This document shows positions 8,056-16,352 of a DNA stretch of 64,000 bases, piece after piece. The stretch is taken from positions 1 through 64,000 of the forward strand of contig CANIPU010000012.1 of NCBI GenBank assembly GCA_947469485.1, read 5' to 3'. Both the position numbers and the translations under genes were made by a program. The notes under the pieces are model-generated. The model saw only the letters and a list, made by a program, of their open reading frames with translations, had not been told where the DNA came from and made no database searches. This DNA is from Chitinophagaceae bacterium (GTDB taxonomy: Bacteria > Bacteroidota > Bacteroidia > Chitinophagales > UBA10324). Within the stretch, counting starts at the first letter, position 1. Every line of letters begins with the position of its first letter.

Positions 8056-10019
8056 TTAAACTCTCGGTCATTATTGTCAACTACAATGTCAAGTTCTTTT
8101 TAGAGCAGGCATTGCTGTCGGTGCGCAAGGCATCGCGCAATCTTGCGGTGGAAGTTTTTGTGGTTGATAATCATTCAGTAGATGGCTCGGTGCAGATGGT
8201 GAAAGAAAAATTTGCTGAAGTCATTCTCATTGAGAATAAAGACAACACCGGTTTTGCAAAAGCCAATAACCAGGCGATACGATTAGCGAAAGGCGAATAT
8301 ATTTTACTCCTGAATCCTGATACAGTTGTTGAAGAAGACACTTTTGAAAAGTGTGTAGCATTCATGGATGCACATGCGGATGCAGGTGCACTCGGCGTGA
8401 AAATGCTCGATGGCTCCGGTAATTTTTTACCTGAATCGAAGCGAGGATTTCCAACTCCGATGGTGGCATTCTTCAAAGCATTTGGTTTCACTAAATTTTT
8501 TCCGAAGTCAAAAACTTTTGCGCGCTACTATCTCGGCAATCTTTCTTCAGATGAAAATAATGAAGTAGAAGTTTTAGCCGGGGCATTTATGTTGCTCCGA
8601 AAAAAAGTGCTGGATGAAATCGGTTTGCTCGACGAAACTTTTTTCATGTACGGCGAAGACATTGACCTTTCGTATCGTGTGATACAAGCAGGACACAAAA
8701 ATTATTACTTAGCCGATACGCGCATCATTCACTACAAAGGAGAAAGCACCAAGAAGGGTTCGCTTAATTATGTGCGCATGTTTTACATGGCCATGATCAT
8801 TTTTGCGCGCAAACATTTTTCGCAGGGCAGCGCAAGTGGATTAATACTGATGCTCAATGTGGCCATTTATTTCCGCGCCTCCCTTGCACTCATCAACAGA
8901 TTTCTCAATGCAATTGCAGCACCGGCTTTCGATGCAATTGGTTTGTATGCTGCAATGTTGTTCTTCAAAAATTTGTGGGAAACAAAAGTGAAAGCAACTG
9001 AAGGTGTGAGTTATCCGCCGGAGTATATTTTCATAATTGTTCCTGCTTATATAGCTGTCTGGTTGCTGAGTGTTTTTTTCAGCGGCGGTTACGACCGCAA
9101 TTCGAAACCCGGAAAAATTATTCGCGGTTTAGTGATTGGTACTTTAATCATAGCGGCGGTTTATGGTTTTCTTGATGAAAGTCTTCGTTTCTCGCGCGGA
9201 ATGATTTTACTCGGCTTTGTTTTCGGAGTTTTCTTTTTAGCAGGATGGAGATTCATTCGCCATTATTTTCGATTCGGAAATTTTGGTTGGGGCGAAGAGC
9301 TTCAGCGTAAGATTGTTATTGCAGGAAGTTATGTGGAAGGCAAAAGAGTTTATCAGTTACTCAACAATGCAAGAATAAATTTTCAGCACTTGGGTTTTGT
9401 ATTGCCTGATGCAGAATCGTATCCGAATGAGTTGAGGGAAGAAGAACGGCTCGGGCATTTAAATCAACTGACCGATTTGGTTGAACTGTATCGACCTGAT
9501 GAAATTATTTTTTGTTCGAAAGATATATCCTCACAGCAAATCATTAGTCAGATGGCGGCAATTGGCAGTAAGGTGGATTATAAAATTGTTCCTGAAGAAA
9601 GTCTGAGTGTGATTGGCTCCGGTTCAAAAGACACCAATGGCGAACTCTACACCATTGATATCAGCATGGAAATCGATTTGCCAAACAACCGCCGCAATAA
9701 AAGATTGTTGGATGTAATGGTCAGTTTTTTTCTGCTCATCACACTTCCTGTTCAGATTTTACTGATGAAGAATTTTATCGGACTGATTGGAAATTTATTT
9801 TCTGTGTTATTCGGAAAAAAAACCTGGGTAGGCTATTCGGGCGATCAGTTTTCTTCACTCCCAAAAATTAAAAAAGGAGTTTTAAATTCATCTGATGTTC
9901 TATCAAAAGTACCGTCAGCAGATGCGCTTAATCGTTTGAACCTTTTATATGCGAGAAATTATACTTCTGCGAATGATTTAGAAATAATTCTGAAGGCTTT
10001 TCGTAATCTTGGACGGTAA
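8052..10019 (+). CDS. Multidomain protein: GT2 glycosyltransferase fused to membrane segments and a Rossmann-like domain
   Basis: A 655-residue protein. Residues 1-240 are a rhamnosyltransferase-type family 2 glycosyltransferase: LSVIIVNYN, VVDNHSVDGS, LLNPDTVV as the metal-binding motif, and FMYGEDIDLSYR as the acceptor/base segment. Several hydrophobic stretches follow between about 260 and 410. Then a Rossmann-like region begins with KIVIAGSYVEGKRVYQLL near 425, resembling the nucleotide-binding part found before the catalytic domain of polyprenyl glycosylphosphotransferases. The catalytic domain of those enzymes is not recognisable: only a hydrophobic segment (VMVSFFLLITLPVQILL) and a short tail remain. 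The start overlaps recR by four bases. Likely role is synthesis of a surface polysaccharide; the fused C-terminal half may regulate or anchor it. This second part is inference. Confidence 0.85.
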   Translation: MIKLSVIIVNYNVKFFLEQALLSVRKASRNLAVEVFVVDNHSVDGSVQMVKEKFAEVILIENKDNTGFAKANNQAIRLAKGEYILLLNPDTVVEEDTFEKCVAFMDAHADAGALGVKMLDGSGNFLPESKRGFPTPMVAFFKAFGFTKFFPKSKTFARYYLGNLSSDENNEVEVLAGAFMLLRKKVLDEIGLLDETFFMYGEDIDLSYRVIQAGHKNYYLADTRIIHYKGESTKKGSLNYVRMFYMAMIIFARKHFSQGSASGLILMLNVAIYFRASLALINRFLNAIAAPAFDAIGLYAAMLFFKNLWETKVKATEGVSYPPEYIFIIVPAYIAVWLLSVFFSGGYDRNSKPGKIIRGLVIGTLIIAAVYGFLDESLRFSRGMILLGFVFGVFFLAGWRFIRHYFRFGNFGWGEELQRKIVIAGSYVEGKRVYQLLNNARINFQHLGFVLPDAESYPNELREEERLGHLNQLTDLVELYRPDEIIFCSKDISSQQIISQMAAIGSKVDYKIVPEESLSVIGSGSKDTNGELYTIDISMEIDLPNNRRNKRLLDVMVSFFLLITLPVQILLMKNFIGLIGNLFSVLFGKKTWVGYSGDQFSSLPKIKKGVLNSSDVLSKVPSADALNRLNLLYARNYTSANDLEIILKAFRNLGR

Positions 10020-10138
10020 CTTTTGCAAATTGTGGGTAAGCGAAGGAAATCTGTGGATTGTCTGTGACTAAATAATTTATCGCCTGAATCTTTATTCTCC
10101 GAATCCAAAACTTACATTTGAACTCTAAAAAAATTATT

Positions 10139-10534
10139 ATGGCACTCGAATTAATTGGAAAACTCATTCAGGTAAATCAGGAAGTAGCAGGAAAAAGCGC
10201 ACGCGGCGATTGGAAAAAACGCGACATGATTGTTGAAACAATTGAACAATTTCCTAAGAAAGTATGCATCAGTTGTTTTGGCGATAAAGCCGATCAGGTT
10301 GCAAATTACCAACCCGGTACTGAATTAAGAATCGCTTTCAATCTCGAATCAAGAGAATTTAACAGCAAGTGGTACTCTGATATTAAAGCCTGGAAAATTG
10401 ATATCAGCAGCGGAGCTTCAAACAGTAACTCAAATAATAACAGCTATAATCAAGCTTCACCTTCATATAGCAATCAATCTGCTCCATCGGCAATGCCTGC
10501 TTCATCAAATGGCAACGATGATTTACCGTTTTAA
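10139..10534 (+). CDS. DUF3127 protein with SSB-like acidic tip
   Basis: 131 residues from the ATG at 10139; an upstream in-frame TTG would add only seven residues and homologues begin MALEL. The N-terminal 90 residues match the DUF3127 pattern of Bacteroidota: WKKRDMIVET, FPKKVCISCFGDKADQ, LRIAFNLESREFNSKWYSDIKAWKI, an OB-fold-like arrangement. A serine/asparagine-rich linker then leads to the last residues NDDLPF. That tip is the classical protein-docking end of SSB, and the true SSB encoded at 25.4 kb ends with the same five residues. I infer a nucleic-acid-binding SSB paralogue that competes for or shares SSB partners. DNA binding has to be shown. It ends on a good hairpin terminator. Confidence 0.85.
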   Translation: MALELIGKLIQVNQEVAGKSARGDWKKRDMIVETIEQFPKKVCISCFGDKADQVANYQPGTELRIAFNLESREFNSKWYSDIKAWKIDISSGASNSNSNNNSYNQASPSYSNQSAPSAMPASSNGNDDLPF

Positions 10535-10559
10535 TTAAATAAGATTTAAATTTTTATTG

Positions 10560-10600
10560 AAGTTCCATCTTGCTACAGTGAGGTGGAACTTTTTATTTTA
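10560..10600. terminator. Intrinsic terminator, bidirectional
   Basis: AAGTTCCATCT (10560-10570) pairs with AGGTGGAACTT (10581-10591), 11 pairs with one G-T, loop 10 bases, followed by a T-rich tail TTTTATTTT. It separates the DUF3127 gene from the convergent MBL hydrolase and the upstream T-rich side serves the opposite strand. Confidence 0.8.
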
Positions 10601-10615
10601 GTAGAAATGGAGAAA

Positions 10616-11275
10616 TCAGTTTAAGCTATCAGCATATTCCAATAAATACGGATTGGTTCTTCGTTCTTTCCCAATAGTTGTTACAGAACCATGACCTGAA
10701 TAGACTTTTACATCATCAGGTAAAACCAATAATTTATTAAAAATACTTTGCATTAAACTTTCATAGCTGCTTAACGGAAAATCAAATCGTCCTATGCTTC
10801 CGTTAAACAATACATCGCCGGCAATAACAATTTTTGATTCAGCATTATAAAAAGAAACTTCACCGGGCGCATGACCAGGAGTATACAATGTTTTCAATAC
10901 AGAATTCCCGAAGTGAATCAATTCGTCGTCTTCAATAAAGCGGTCTGGTTCAGGAGATGGAGTTATTTCTATACCATACATACGACCAGTAGCAACTGCT
11001 GAGTGTAGAATTGGCAATTCGTTTTTATGAAGCAGAAATGGAATGTTGTAGGTATGTTCAATAAAACTATTCCCTACCATATGATCTAAATGGGAGTGTG
11101 TGTTAATCAATAAAACAGGCTTCAGTTTGTTTACTGAAATAAATTTTGTGAGTTCATTTCTTTCAGCATCTGTACTGCAACCCGGATCAATAATTACACA
11201 TTCATTTGTTTCATCAAATAATATATAAGTGTTTTCCTGAAACGGATTAAAAGTGAAAAAATGAGTTTGAAGCAT
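10616..11275 (-). CDS. MBL-fold metallohydrolase, glyoxalase II-like
   Basis: A 219-residue metallo-beta-lactamase-fold enzyme. The metal site is complete: H60-x-H62-x-D64-H65 in THSHLDH, His135 in YTPGHAPGE, Asp154 in IAGDVLF and His195 in SGHGS. The GRFDFP and TNPYL segments are typical of the hydroxyacylglutathione-hydrolase/YcbL subgroup. Members hydrolyse thioesters such as S-lactoylglutathione, or act on other small esters; Bacteroidota mostly lack glutathione, so the true substrate is open. No signal peptide, so cytosolic. It is a single leftward gene converging on the DUF3127 gene and divergent from the large barrel protein. Confidence 0.88.
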   Translation of the reverse strand: MLQTHFFTFNPFQENTYILFDETNECVIIDPGCSTDAERNELTKFISVNKLKPVLLINTHSHLDHMVGNSFIEHTYNIPFLLHKNELPILHSAVATGRMYGIEITPSPEPDRFIEDDELIHFGNSVLKTLYTPGHAPGEVSFYNAESKIVIAGDVLFNGSIGRFDFPLSSYESLMQSIFNKLLVLPDDVKVYSGHGSVTTIGKERRTNPYLLEYADSLN

Positions 11276-11357
11276 GGGGCAAAAATGAGAGGTAATTTTA
11301 AATTCTTTGCTAAATTGTAATTTCTTTCGCAGAAATCAATCATCAGCATAGAGTGAT

Positions 11358-11365
11358 TATATTTG
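11358..11365 (+). promoter_or_regulatory. -7 box (TAnnTTTG) directly before the barrel-protein gene
   Basis: TATATTTG matches the consensus fully and ends 7 bases before the ATG at 11373. No upstream TTG at the standard spacing. The transcript would be almost leaderless. Confidence 0.45.
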
Positions 11366-11372
11366 TACAGTA

Positions 11373-14300
11373 ATGAAAATAATCAGGCCGTTATTTTTTG
11401 TATTCCTGTTTTCTGTTTTTTGTTCATCTCTTGTAGCACAAACAACGCAGGAAGAATTCGGACAAAACAGGGTTCAGTATGGCGATTTTATTTGGTCATT
11501 TTATAAATCAGATCGGTTTGCAGCTTATTTCTACCTCGGTGGTCAAGACCTTGGAAAATTTGTAATTACTGAAGGTGAACGACAAATAGAAAGTGTTGAA
11601 GATGCACTTGAATATAAAGTGAATGATAATATTGATATTCTGATTTATAATAATCTGAGTGATTTAAAACAGTCGAATATTGGCTATGGTATTGAACAAA
11701 ATAACACCGGTGGCACAACCAAAATTATTGGGAATAAAATGTTTGTTTATTTCAATGGCAATCACAATGATTTATTAAAACAGATTAGAGAAGGTATTGC
11801 GAAAATCTGTTTAGACAATATGATGTTCGGGGGAAACATACAGGAGGTTTTGCAAAATGCAGTTTTGCTGAATTTGCCTATGTGGTATACTGAAGGACTG
11901 TCGTCTTACATTGGTAAAGAATGGAGTACTGAATTGGATAACCGCCTTCGGATTGGAATTATTTCGGGCAAGTACAAAAATTTTAACCGCCTTTCAGGTG
12001 AAGATGCGCGTTTTGCCGGGCAGGCTTTGTGGTACTACATAGCTCGTAATTATGGAGCTACCTCAATCCCCAATATTTTATACCTGACTCGTATAAACCG
12101 AAGTGTAGAAAGCGGTTTCAATTTTGTAATTGGAAAAACTCTGAAACAATTAATTGCTGATTTCAATAATTATTATGGCAATCAATATGCATTGGAGCAA
12201 TCGGTAAAAAAAGATCCAACTACCCTTGACAGAGTTTTGGTAAAAACCAGAAAAGGAAGAAAATATTATCAGTTTAAACCCGACCCAACATTTGATAGGG
12301 TAGCATATTGCGAGAATGAATTGGGTAAGTATAAAGTGAAAGTTTATGACATTGAAAAGAAACATCGCCGGACTTATTTACGCGGTGGATTTAAAAACAC
12401 AACGCAGCCAATTGACTATTCTTATCCATTAACAGCCTGGGACCAAACCGGGACCAAACTTGCAATGGTCATAGAGAAAAAAGGAAAAGTGTTTCTTGAT
12501 GTTTATGATTTCGAAAAGAAGAAAAAGACGGAAAGAGAAATCACCAATTTCCAAAAAGTTTTGAGTATATCATTTGGTGCTGATCCAAAGTATATAGTAA
12601 TGAGTGCGGTTAATAAAAGTCAGAGTGATATTTATATAATGAATTACCTCTCGGGCAAGATTGATCAGATCACCAATGATTTTTATGATGACCTCGATCC
12701 GCATTTTGTAAAACTTACAAACCGAACAATTGTTTTGTGGAGTTCAAACCGAATGGATGATACCCTTCGTAGTGGGCAATTGGATACCATAATGCCTTTA
12801 GGGAGTTTCGACTTGTTCTATTACAATCTGAAAACAAAGGATAAAATAGTAACCAGAGTTACCAATACTCCAAACTCTGATGAAAGAAGTGCAACCGGGT
12901 ATAACGATAATTTTTTTGCTTATGCAAGCGATAAGAACGGAATCAATAACCGCTATGTGGCATACATTGATTCAGTGTTTGATCACTACAATTACTTTTA
13001 TTATTTCCCCGATTCGGTAGTTCTGAATCCGAAATACAATATTGATTCTTTAATCGCTTCAGGAAATCTTCATGCCGATTCAACAAAAAAAATTCCGATG
13101 TACCGGGATGTTGCACACTCATTCAGTAATTCAAATTATGGCAATAGTATTCTGGAACAAGAAAATGCGCTGAAGGCCGGCAAAATGGCTGAATTGTTTT
13201 TTGATAATGAAAAATATTTTTTCATTGAAACAAAAAACCTGAAAGAGATTGATACTATCAACCATACTTCATTACCAAATACCGGATACACACAACAGAT
13301 AATTGACAAGCAAACACTTGAAGAAAAGAAAAAGAAAATGTCACCTGCCATTGCAGTTGATTCTTCAAAAACAAAAAGTGATTCAGCAAAAATTGATATC
13401 AATAATTATATTTTCCAAAGTGAGTTTTCTTCAAAATCTGTTACCATATTAAAAAATAATGACGACGAAAAAAAAGAAACTACACTGAAAAAAGACTGGC
13501 GAATTAAATTCAGTAAAATTCTTCCATATGCGCCCAGGTTCTCAACTGATTATGTAGTATCTCAACTTGATAATAATTTAATTATAAATCGTTACCAGAG
13601 CTATGCTCCCAACGGAGGTCAATATGTAAATCCCGGATTAAATGGATTGATAAAACTCAGTACAACAGATTTATTTGAAGACTATAGGTTCACCGGAGGA
13701 TTCAGAATTCCAACAAGTTTAGGCGGCAACGAATATTTCTTTTCATTTGATGATATAAAAAAGAGACTGGATAAAAAGTATACTTTTTACAGAAGAGTGG
13801 ATGCAAAGCAATATGATGCCGCTCCCTTTTGGGCCTATCCGCTTTACGGGAAATCTAAAACTAATTATTTCGAAGCTGCATTCCGCTATCCACTTGATTA
13901 TACAAAAAGCATAAGAGGAATTACTTCATATAGAATGGAACAACTCGTATTTCTTGGTTCTGATAGCTTTAGTCTTGGTTTGGATAATTATACTGAAAAC
14001 TGGATTTCAGTAAGAGGAGAGTATGTTTTTGATAACACATTAAAACTTCAGACCAACATTTTAGAAGGAACGCGATATAAAATTTATTCTGATGTAATGC
14101 GATTAGCAGCTAAGGACGGACCTTTTCTTTTTGTAGCCGGGTTGGATTATCGTCATTATCAAAAAATTCATCGCAACATCATTTGGGCAACACGGTTGTG
14201 TGGAGCTTCTTCATGGGGTGATGGGAAAGTTGTTTACTACCTTGGAGGTATTGATGGTTGGTTTGTTCCAAAATTCAATACCAATACTACCGTTAGCCAA

Positions 14301-14729
14301 ACAGCTAATTATGCATTTCAATCTTTGGCAACAAACATTCGGGGCTTTGAACAGAATATCAGAAATGGAAACTCTTTTGCATTAATAAATACAGAAATTC
14401 GTTTTCCTGTTTTCAGTTATTTGTTTAATTCACCAATTCGTTCTGAGTTAATTCGCAATTTTCAATTAGTTGGATTTGTTGATGCAGGAACTGCCTGGCA
14501 GGGTTTTTCTCCTTATAGCGAAAGCAATCCATTTAATACCTCCATAATAAACGAAGGACCCATTACTGTTGAAGTAAATTATTTCCGCGAACCATTAGTA
14601 GCTGGCTTTGGTGCCGGAGCACGAACAAATCTTTTCGGCTACTTTGTTAAGCTTGATTATGCAAAAGGATGGGACAGCGGTGTTTTGAATAAAGGTTTAT
14701 GGTATTTCTCTATCGGAACAGACTTTTAA
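11373..14729 (+). CDS. Large exported protein: peptidase-MA-like region, TolB-like propeller and Omp85-like C-terminal barrel
   Basis: 1118 residues. A signal peptide is clear (MKIIRPLFFVFLFSVFCSSLVAQ). Residues about 25-270 resemble the peptidase-MA-like region seen in related Bacteroidota proteins, including LPMWYTEGLSSYIG, but I find no HExxH in the expected place, so proteolytic activity is doubtful. Residues about 300-560 contain WD40/TolB-like propeller strands (YCENELGKYKVKVYD, DIYIMNYLSGKIDQIT, IVLWSSNRMDDT). The last 400 residues look like an Omp85/surface-antigen barrel: FVDAGTAWQG and a final WYFSIGTDF with terminal phenylalanine, the outer-membrane insertion signal. It is a monocistronic gene with a -7 box close to the ATG. 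Likely an outer-membrane protein with a periplasmic propeller; transported substrate or client unknown. Confidence 0.75.
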   Translation: MKIIRPLFFVFLFSVFCSSLVAQTTQEEFGQNRVQYGDFIWSFYKSDRFAAYFYLGGQDLGKFVITEGERQIESVEDALEYKVNDNIDILIYNNLSDLKQSNIGYGIEQNNTGGTTKIIGNKMFVYFNGNHNDLLKQIREGIAKICLDNMMFGGNIQEVLQNAVLLNLPMWYTEGLSSYIGKEWSTELDNRLRIGIISGKYKNFNRLSGEDARFAGQALWYYIARNYGATSIPNILYLTRINRSVESGFNFVIGKTLKQLIADFNNYYGNQYALEQSVKKDPTTLDRVLVKTRKGRKYYQFKPDPTFDRVAYCENELGKYKVKVYDIEKKHRRTYLRGGFKNTTQPIDYSYPLTAWDQTGTKLAMVIEKKGKVFLDVYDFEKKKKTEREITNFQKVLSISFGADPKYIVMSAVNKSQSDIYIMNYLSGKIDQITNDFYDDLDPHFVKLTNRTIVLWSSNRMDDTLRSGQLDTIMPLGSFDLFYYNLKTKDKIVTRVTNTPNSDERSATGYNDNFFAYASDKNGINNRYVAYIDSVFDHYNYFYYFPDSVVLNPKYNIDSLIASGNLHADSTKKIPMYRDVAHSFSNSNYGNSILEQENALKAGKMAELFFDNEKYFFIETKNLKEIDTINHTSLPNTGYTQQIIDKQTLEEKKKKMSPAIAVDSSKTKSDSAKIDINNYIFQSEFSSKSVTILKNNDDEKKETTLKKDWRIKFSKILPYAPRFSTDYVVSQLDNNLIINRYQSYAPNGGQYVNPGLNGLIKLSTTDLFEDYRFTGGFRIPTSLGGNEYFFSFDDIKKRLDKKYTFYRRVDAKQYDAAPFWAYPLYGKSKTNYFEAAFRYPLDYTKSIRGITSYRMEQLVFLGSDSFSLGLDNYTENWISVRGEYVFDNTLKLQTNILEGTRYKIYSDVMRLAAKDGPFLFVAGLDYRHYQKIHRNIIWATRLCGASSWGDGKVVYYLGGIDGWFVPKFNTNTTVSQTANYAFQSLATNIRGFEQNIRNGNSFALINTEIRFPVFSYLFNSPIRSELIRNFQLVGFVDAGTAWQGFSPYSESNPFNTSIINEGPITVEVNYFREPLVAGFGAGARTNLFGYFVKLDYAKGWDSGVLNKGLWYFSIGTDF

Positions 14730-14755
14730 TAGTTAAGAACTAAGAGGTAAATAAT

Positions 14756-14785
14756 TTCAATAGCATTTTTCTGAATCTACATTTG
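14756..14785 (+). promoter_or_regulatory. Promoter for the EamA transporter gene
   Basis: TTC (14756-14758, one off from TTG), exactly 19 bases, then TACATTTG (14778-14785), a full -7 match. The ATG at 14791 follows after 5 bases, so the start site and start codon nearly coincide. This also argues for ATG over the GTG that lies inside the box. Confidence 0.55.
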
Positions 14786-14790
14786 TGCCA

Positions 14791-15705
14791 ATGAGTAAAA
14801 CCTTTCAGGCGCATTTGTTTTTATTTCTTGCCAATCTCATTTATGGAATCAGTTTTACCATTGCAAAGGATGTTGTTCCGCATTATATACAACCATTTGG
14901 TGCCATAGTTATTAGAGTCAGCGTTTCGTTAGTTCTTTTTCTGTTTGTACATTCTTTTTTCATCAAAGAAAAAATAAAACGAAAAGACATTCCGCTCTTA
15001 ATTACATGTGGTTTTTTTGGCGTTGCGATCAATCAACTTTTATTTTTCAAAGGGTTGTCAATTACAACTCCAATTCATGCAGCATTAATTATGACCACAA
15101 CACCAATCATTGTTTTGGTATTGTCGGGTTTATTAAAAGATGAAAGAATTACCCCACTTAAAATCATTGGAATTCTTATTGGAATTTGCGGCGCATTGGT
15201 CATTACAATTTTCGGAAAGGAAATTTCATTCAGTACTTCCACTGCTGAGGGAGATATTTATATCATGCTGAATGCTGCATCTTATGCTGTGTATCTTGTA
15301 ATTGTAAAACCATTGATGCGGCAATATCATCCAATCACAATTATTAAATGGGTGTTTTTGTTCGGATGGATATTTGTTATGCCTGTAGGTTGGGGGCAGT
15401 TTCATTCCATTGACTGGAATTCATTTTCACCATCCATCTGGTACGAACTATCATTCATTGTTATTGCCACTACTTTTTTCGCTTACCTGTTTAATATTCT
15501 TGCTTTAAAAAATGCCGACCCATCACTTGCCGGAATTTATATTTATATACAACCTGCATTGGCAACAATTTTTGCCATGATTTTAGGCAAAGATGATTTA
15601 AGCGGAATAAAAATTCTGGCAATGATTTTAATTTTTGCAGGTGTTTATTTAGTGAGTATTCAATCGTTTAAACTTCCCTTTCAGAAACCTAATTCTGAAA
15701 AATAA
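14791..15705 (+). CDS. EamA/DMT family transporter
   Basis: 304 residues, about ten membrane helices arranged as two EamA repeats (residues about 5-140 and 155-290). First repeat: LANLIYGISFTIAKDVVP at the start, and ITTPIHAALIMTTTPIIVL. Second repeat: LNAASYAVYLVIVKPLM and DPSLAGIYIYIQPALATIFA, the classical sequence of the drug/metabolite transporter superfamily. Members export amino acids, nucleobases or other small metabolites; the substrate cannot be read here. I start at ATG 14791 because the alternative GTG at 14785 lies in the -7 box. Monocistronic; the next feature is a structured RNA element. Confidence 0.88.
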   Translation: MSKTFQAHLFLFLANLIYGISFTIAKDVVPHYIQPFGAIVIRVSVSLVLFLFVHSFFIKEKIKRKDIPLLITCGFFGVAINQLLFFKGLSITTPIHAALIMTTTPIIVLVLSGLLKDERITPLKIIGILIGICGALVITIFGKEISFSTSTAEGDIYIMLNAASYAVYLVIVKPLMRQYHPITIIKWVFLFGWIFVMPVGWGQFHSIDWNSFSPSIWYELSFIVIATTFFAYLFNILALKNADPSLAGIYIYIQPALATIFAMILGKDDLSGIKILAMILIFAGVYLVSIQSFKLPFQKPNSEK

Positions 15706-15796
15706 TTTATGTTGAAATTTTGATACACTTATAAAATAGTTAATTTTAAAGCAACAATTCATTTTCAAATATTAAAAATGAAGAATTAAAAATATT

Positions 15797-15844
15797 ACTA
15801 AAGTATCCGGACTTGATTAGTGTTCGATTCCGGATAGTGTTTAG
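15797..15844 (+). ncRNA. Candidate structured RNA: long hairpin just upstream of an intrinsic terminator
   Basis: Outer arm CTAAA (15798-15802) pairs with TTTAG (15840-15844), inner arm TATCCGGA (15804-15811) pairs with TCCGGATA (15829-15836), giving 13 pairs with a small internal loop and a 17-base apical loop. The element is followed within 4 bases by a strong terminator. Together they form an RNA of about 85 nucleotides, either an independent small RNA or an attenuator leader for the AhpD-like gene at 15942. I recognise no Rfam family. Confidence 0.5.
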
Positions 15845-15847
15845 GCG

Positions 15848-15880
15848 CCCCTGCAGAAGTGATTCAGCAGGGGTTTTTTT
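15848..15880 (+). terminator. Strong intrinsic terminator upstream of the AhpD-like gene
   Basis: CCCCTGC (15848-15854) pairs with GCAGGGG (15867-15873); inside it GAA and TTC pair across a GTGA loop. Seven T residues follow. It ends the structured element and lies 61 bases before the next ATG. Confidence 0.85.
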
Positions 15881-15941
15881 ATTATTTTATTCTTAACTGA
15901 ATTCTCATTTCATTTACCTTCAACTTCAAAATACTATTATT

Positions 15942-16283
15942 ATGAGTGACTTAGTAAAAGACTTTAATGATTACCGTGCAAGAATGAACGAACGCATTGC
16001 TGCAGGAAATAACAAAGTAATTAACCGCTTGTTCAATCTCGATACAAATACTTACATGGAGGGTGCACTCAATGTAAAAACAAAGGAGATGCTAGGCTTG
16101 GTTGCTTCAATGGTTTTGCGTTGCGATGATTGCATTAAATACCATGTCGGAAAATGCAAGGAAGAAGGAGTTACTACTGAAGAAATTTTTGAAGTGTTCG
16201 CCATTGCCAATATTGTCGGTGGCACCATTGTGATACCACACACTCGCATAGCAGTTGAATACTGGGAGGCAGTGAATCAGTAG
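15942..16283 (+). CDS. Carboxymuconolactone decarboxylase / AhpD-like protein
   Basis: 113 residues, a small all-helical protein of the CMD/AhpD family. The redox motif is present as Cys61-x-x-Cys64 with His68 (RCDDCIKYH), the pattern of alkylhydroperoxidase-type members rather than true muconolactone decarboxylases, which lack the cysteine pair. The C-terminal half (EEGVTTEEIFEVFAIANIVGG) is the usual helix pair. Likely a thiol peroxidase or disulfide reductase acting in oxidative stress, probably as a homo-oligomer. It lies downstream of an intrinsic terminator within a structured leader, so expression could be controlled by attenuation. It is separated from polA by 69 bases on the same strand. 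Confidence 0.88.
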   Translation: MSDLVKDFNDYRARMNERIAAGNNKVINRLFNLDTNTYMEGALNVKTKEMLGLVASMVLRCDDCIKYHVGKCKEEGVTTEEIFEVFAIANIVGGTIVIPHTRIAVEYWEAVNQ

Positions 16284-16352
16284 GCAGTTTACAGGAGCCA
16301 ATTCGCAGAACCATATTTTCAACTTACCCAATCACAACTTCCCCAATAACAA

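Noticed and set aside
15815..15836. T-arm-like TTCGATTCC, possible tRNA or tmRNA fragment
   Set aside because: The flanking bases do not form a T-stem or acceptor stem; the sequence is better explained by the 13-pair hairpin.
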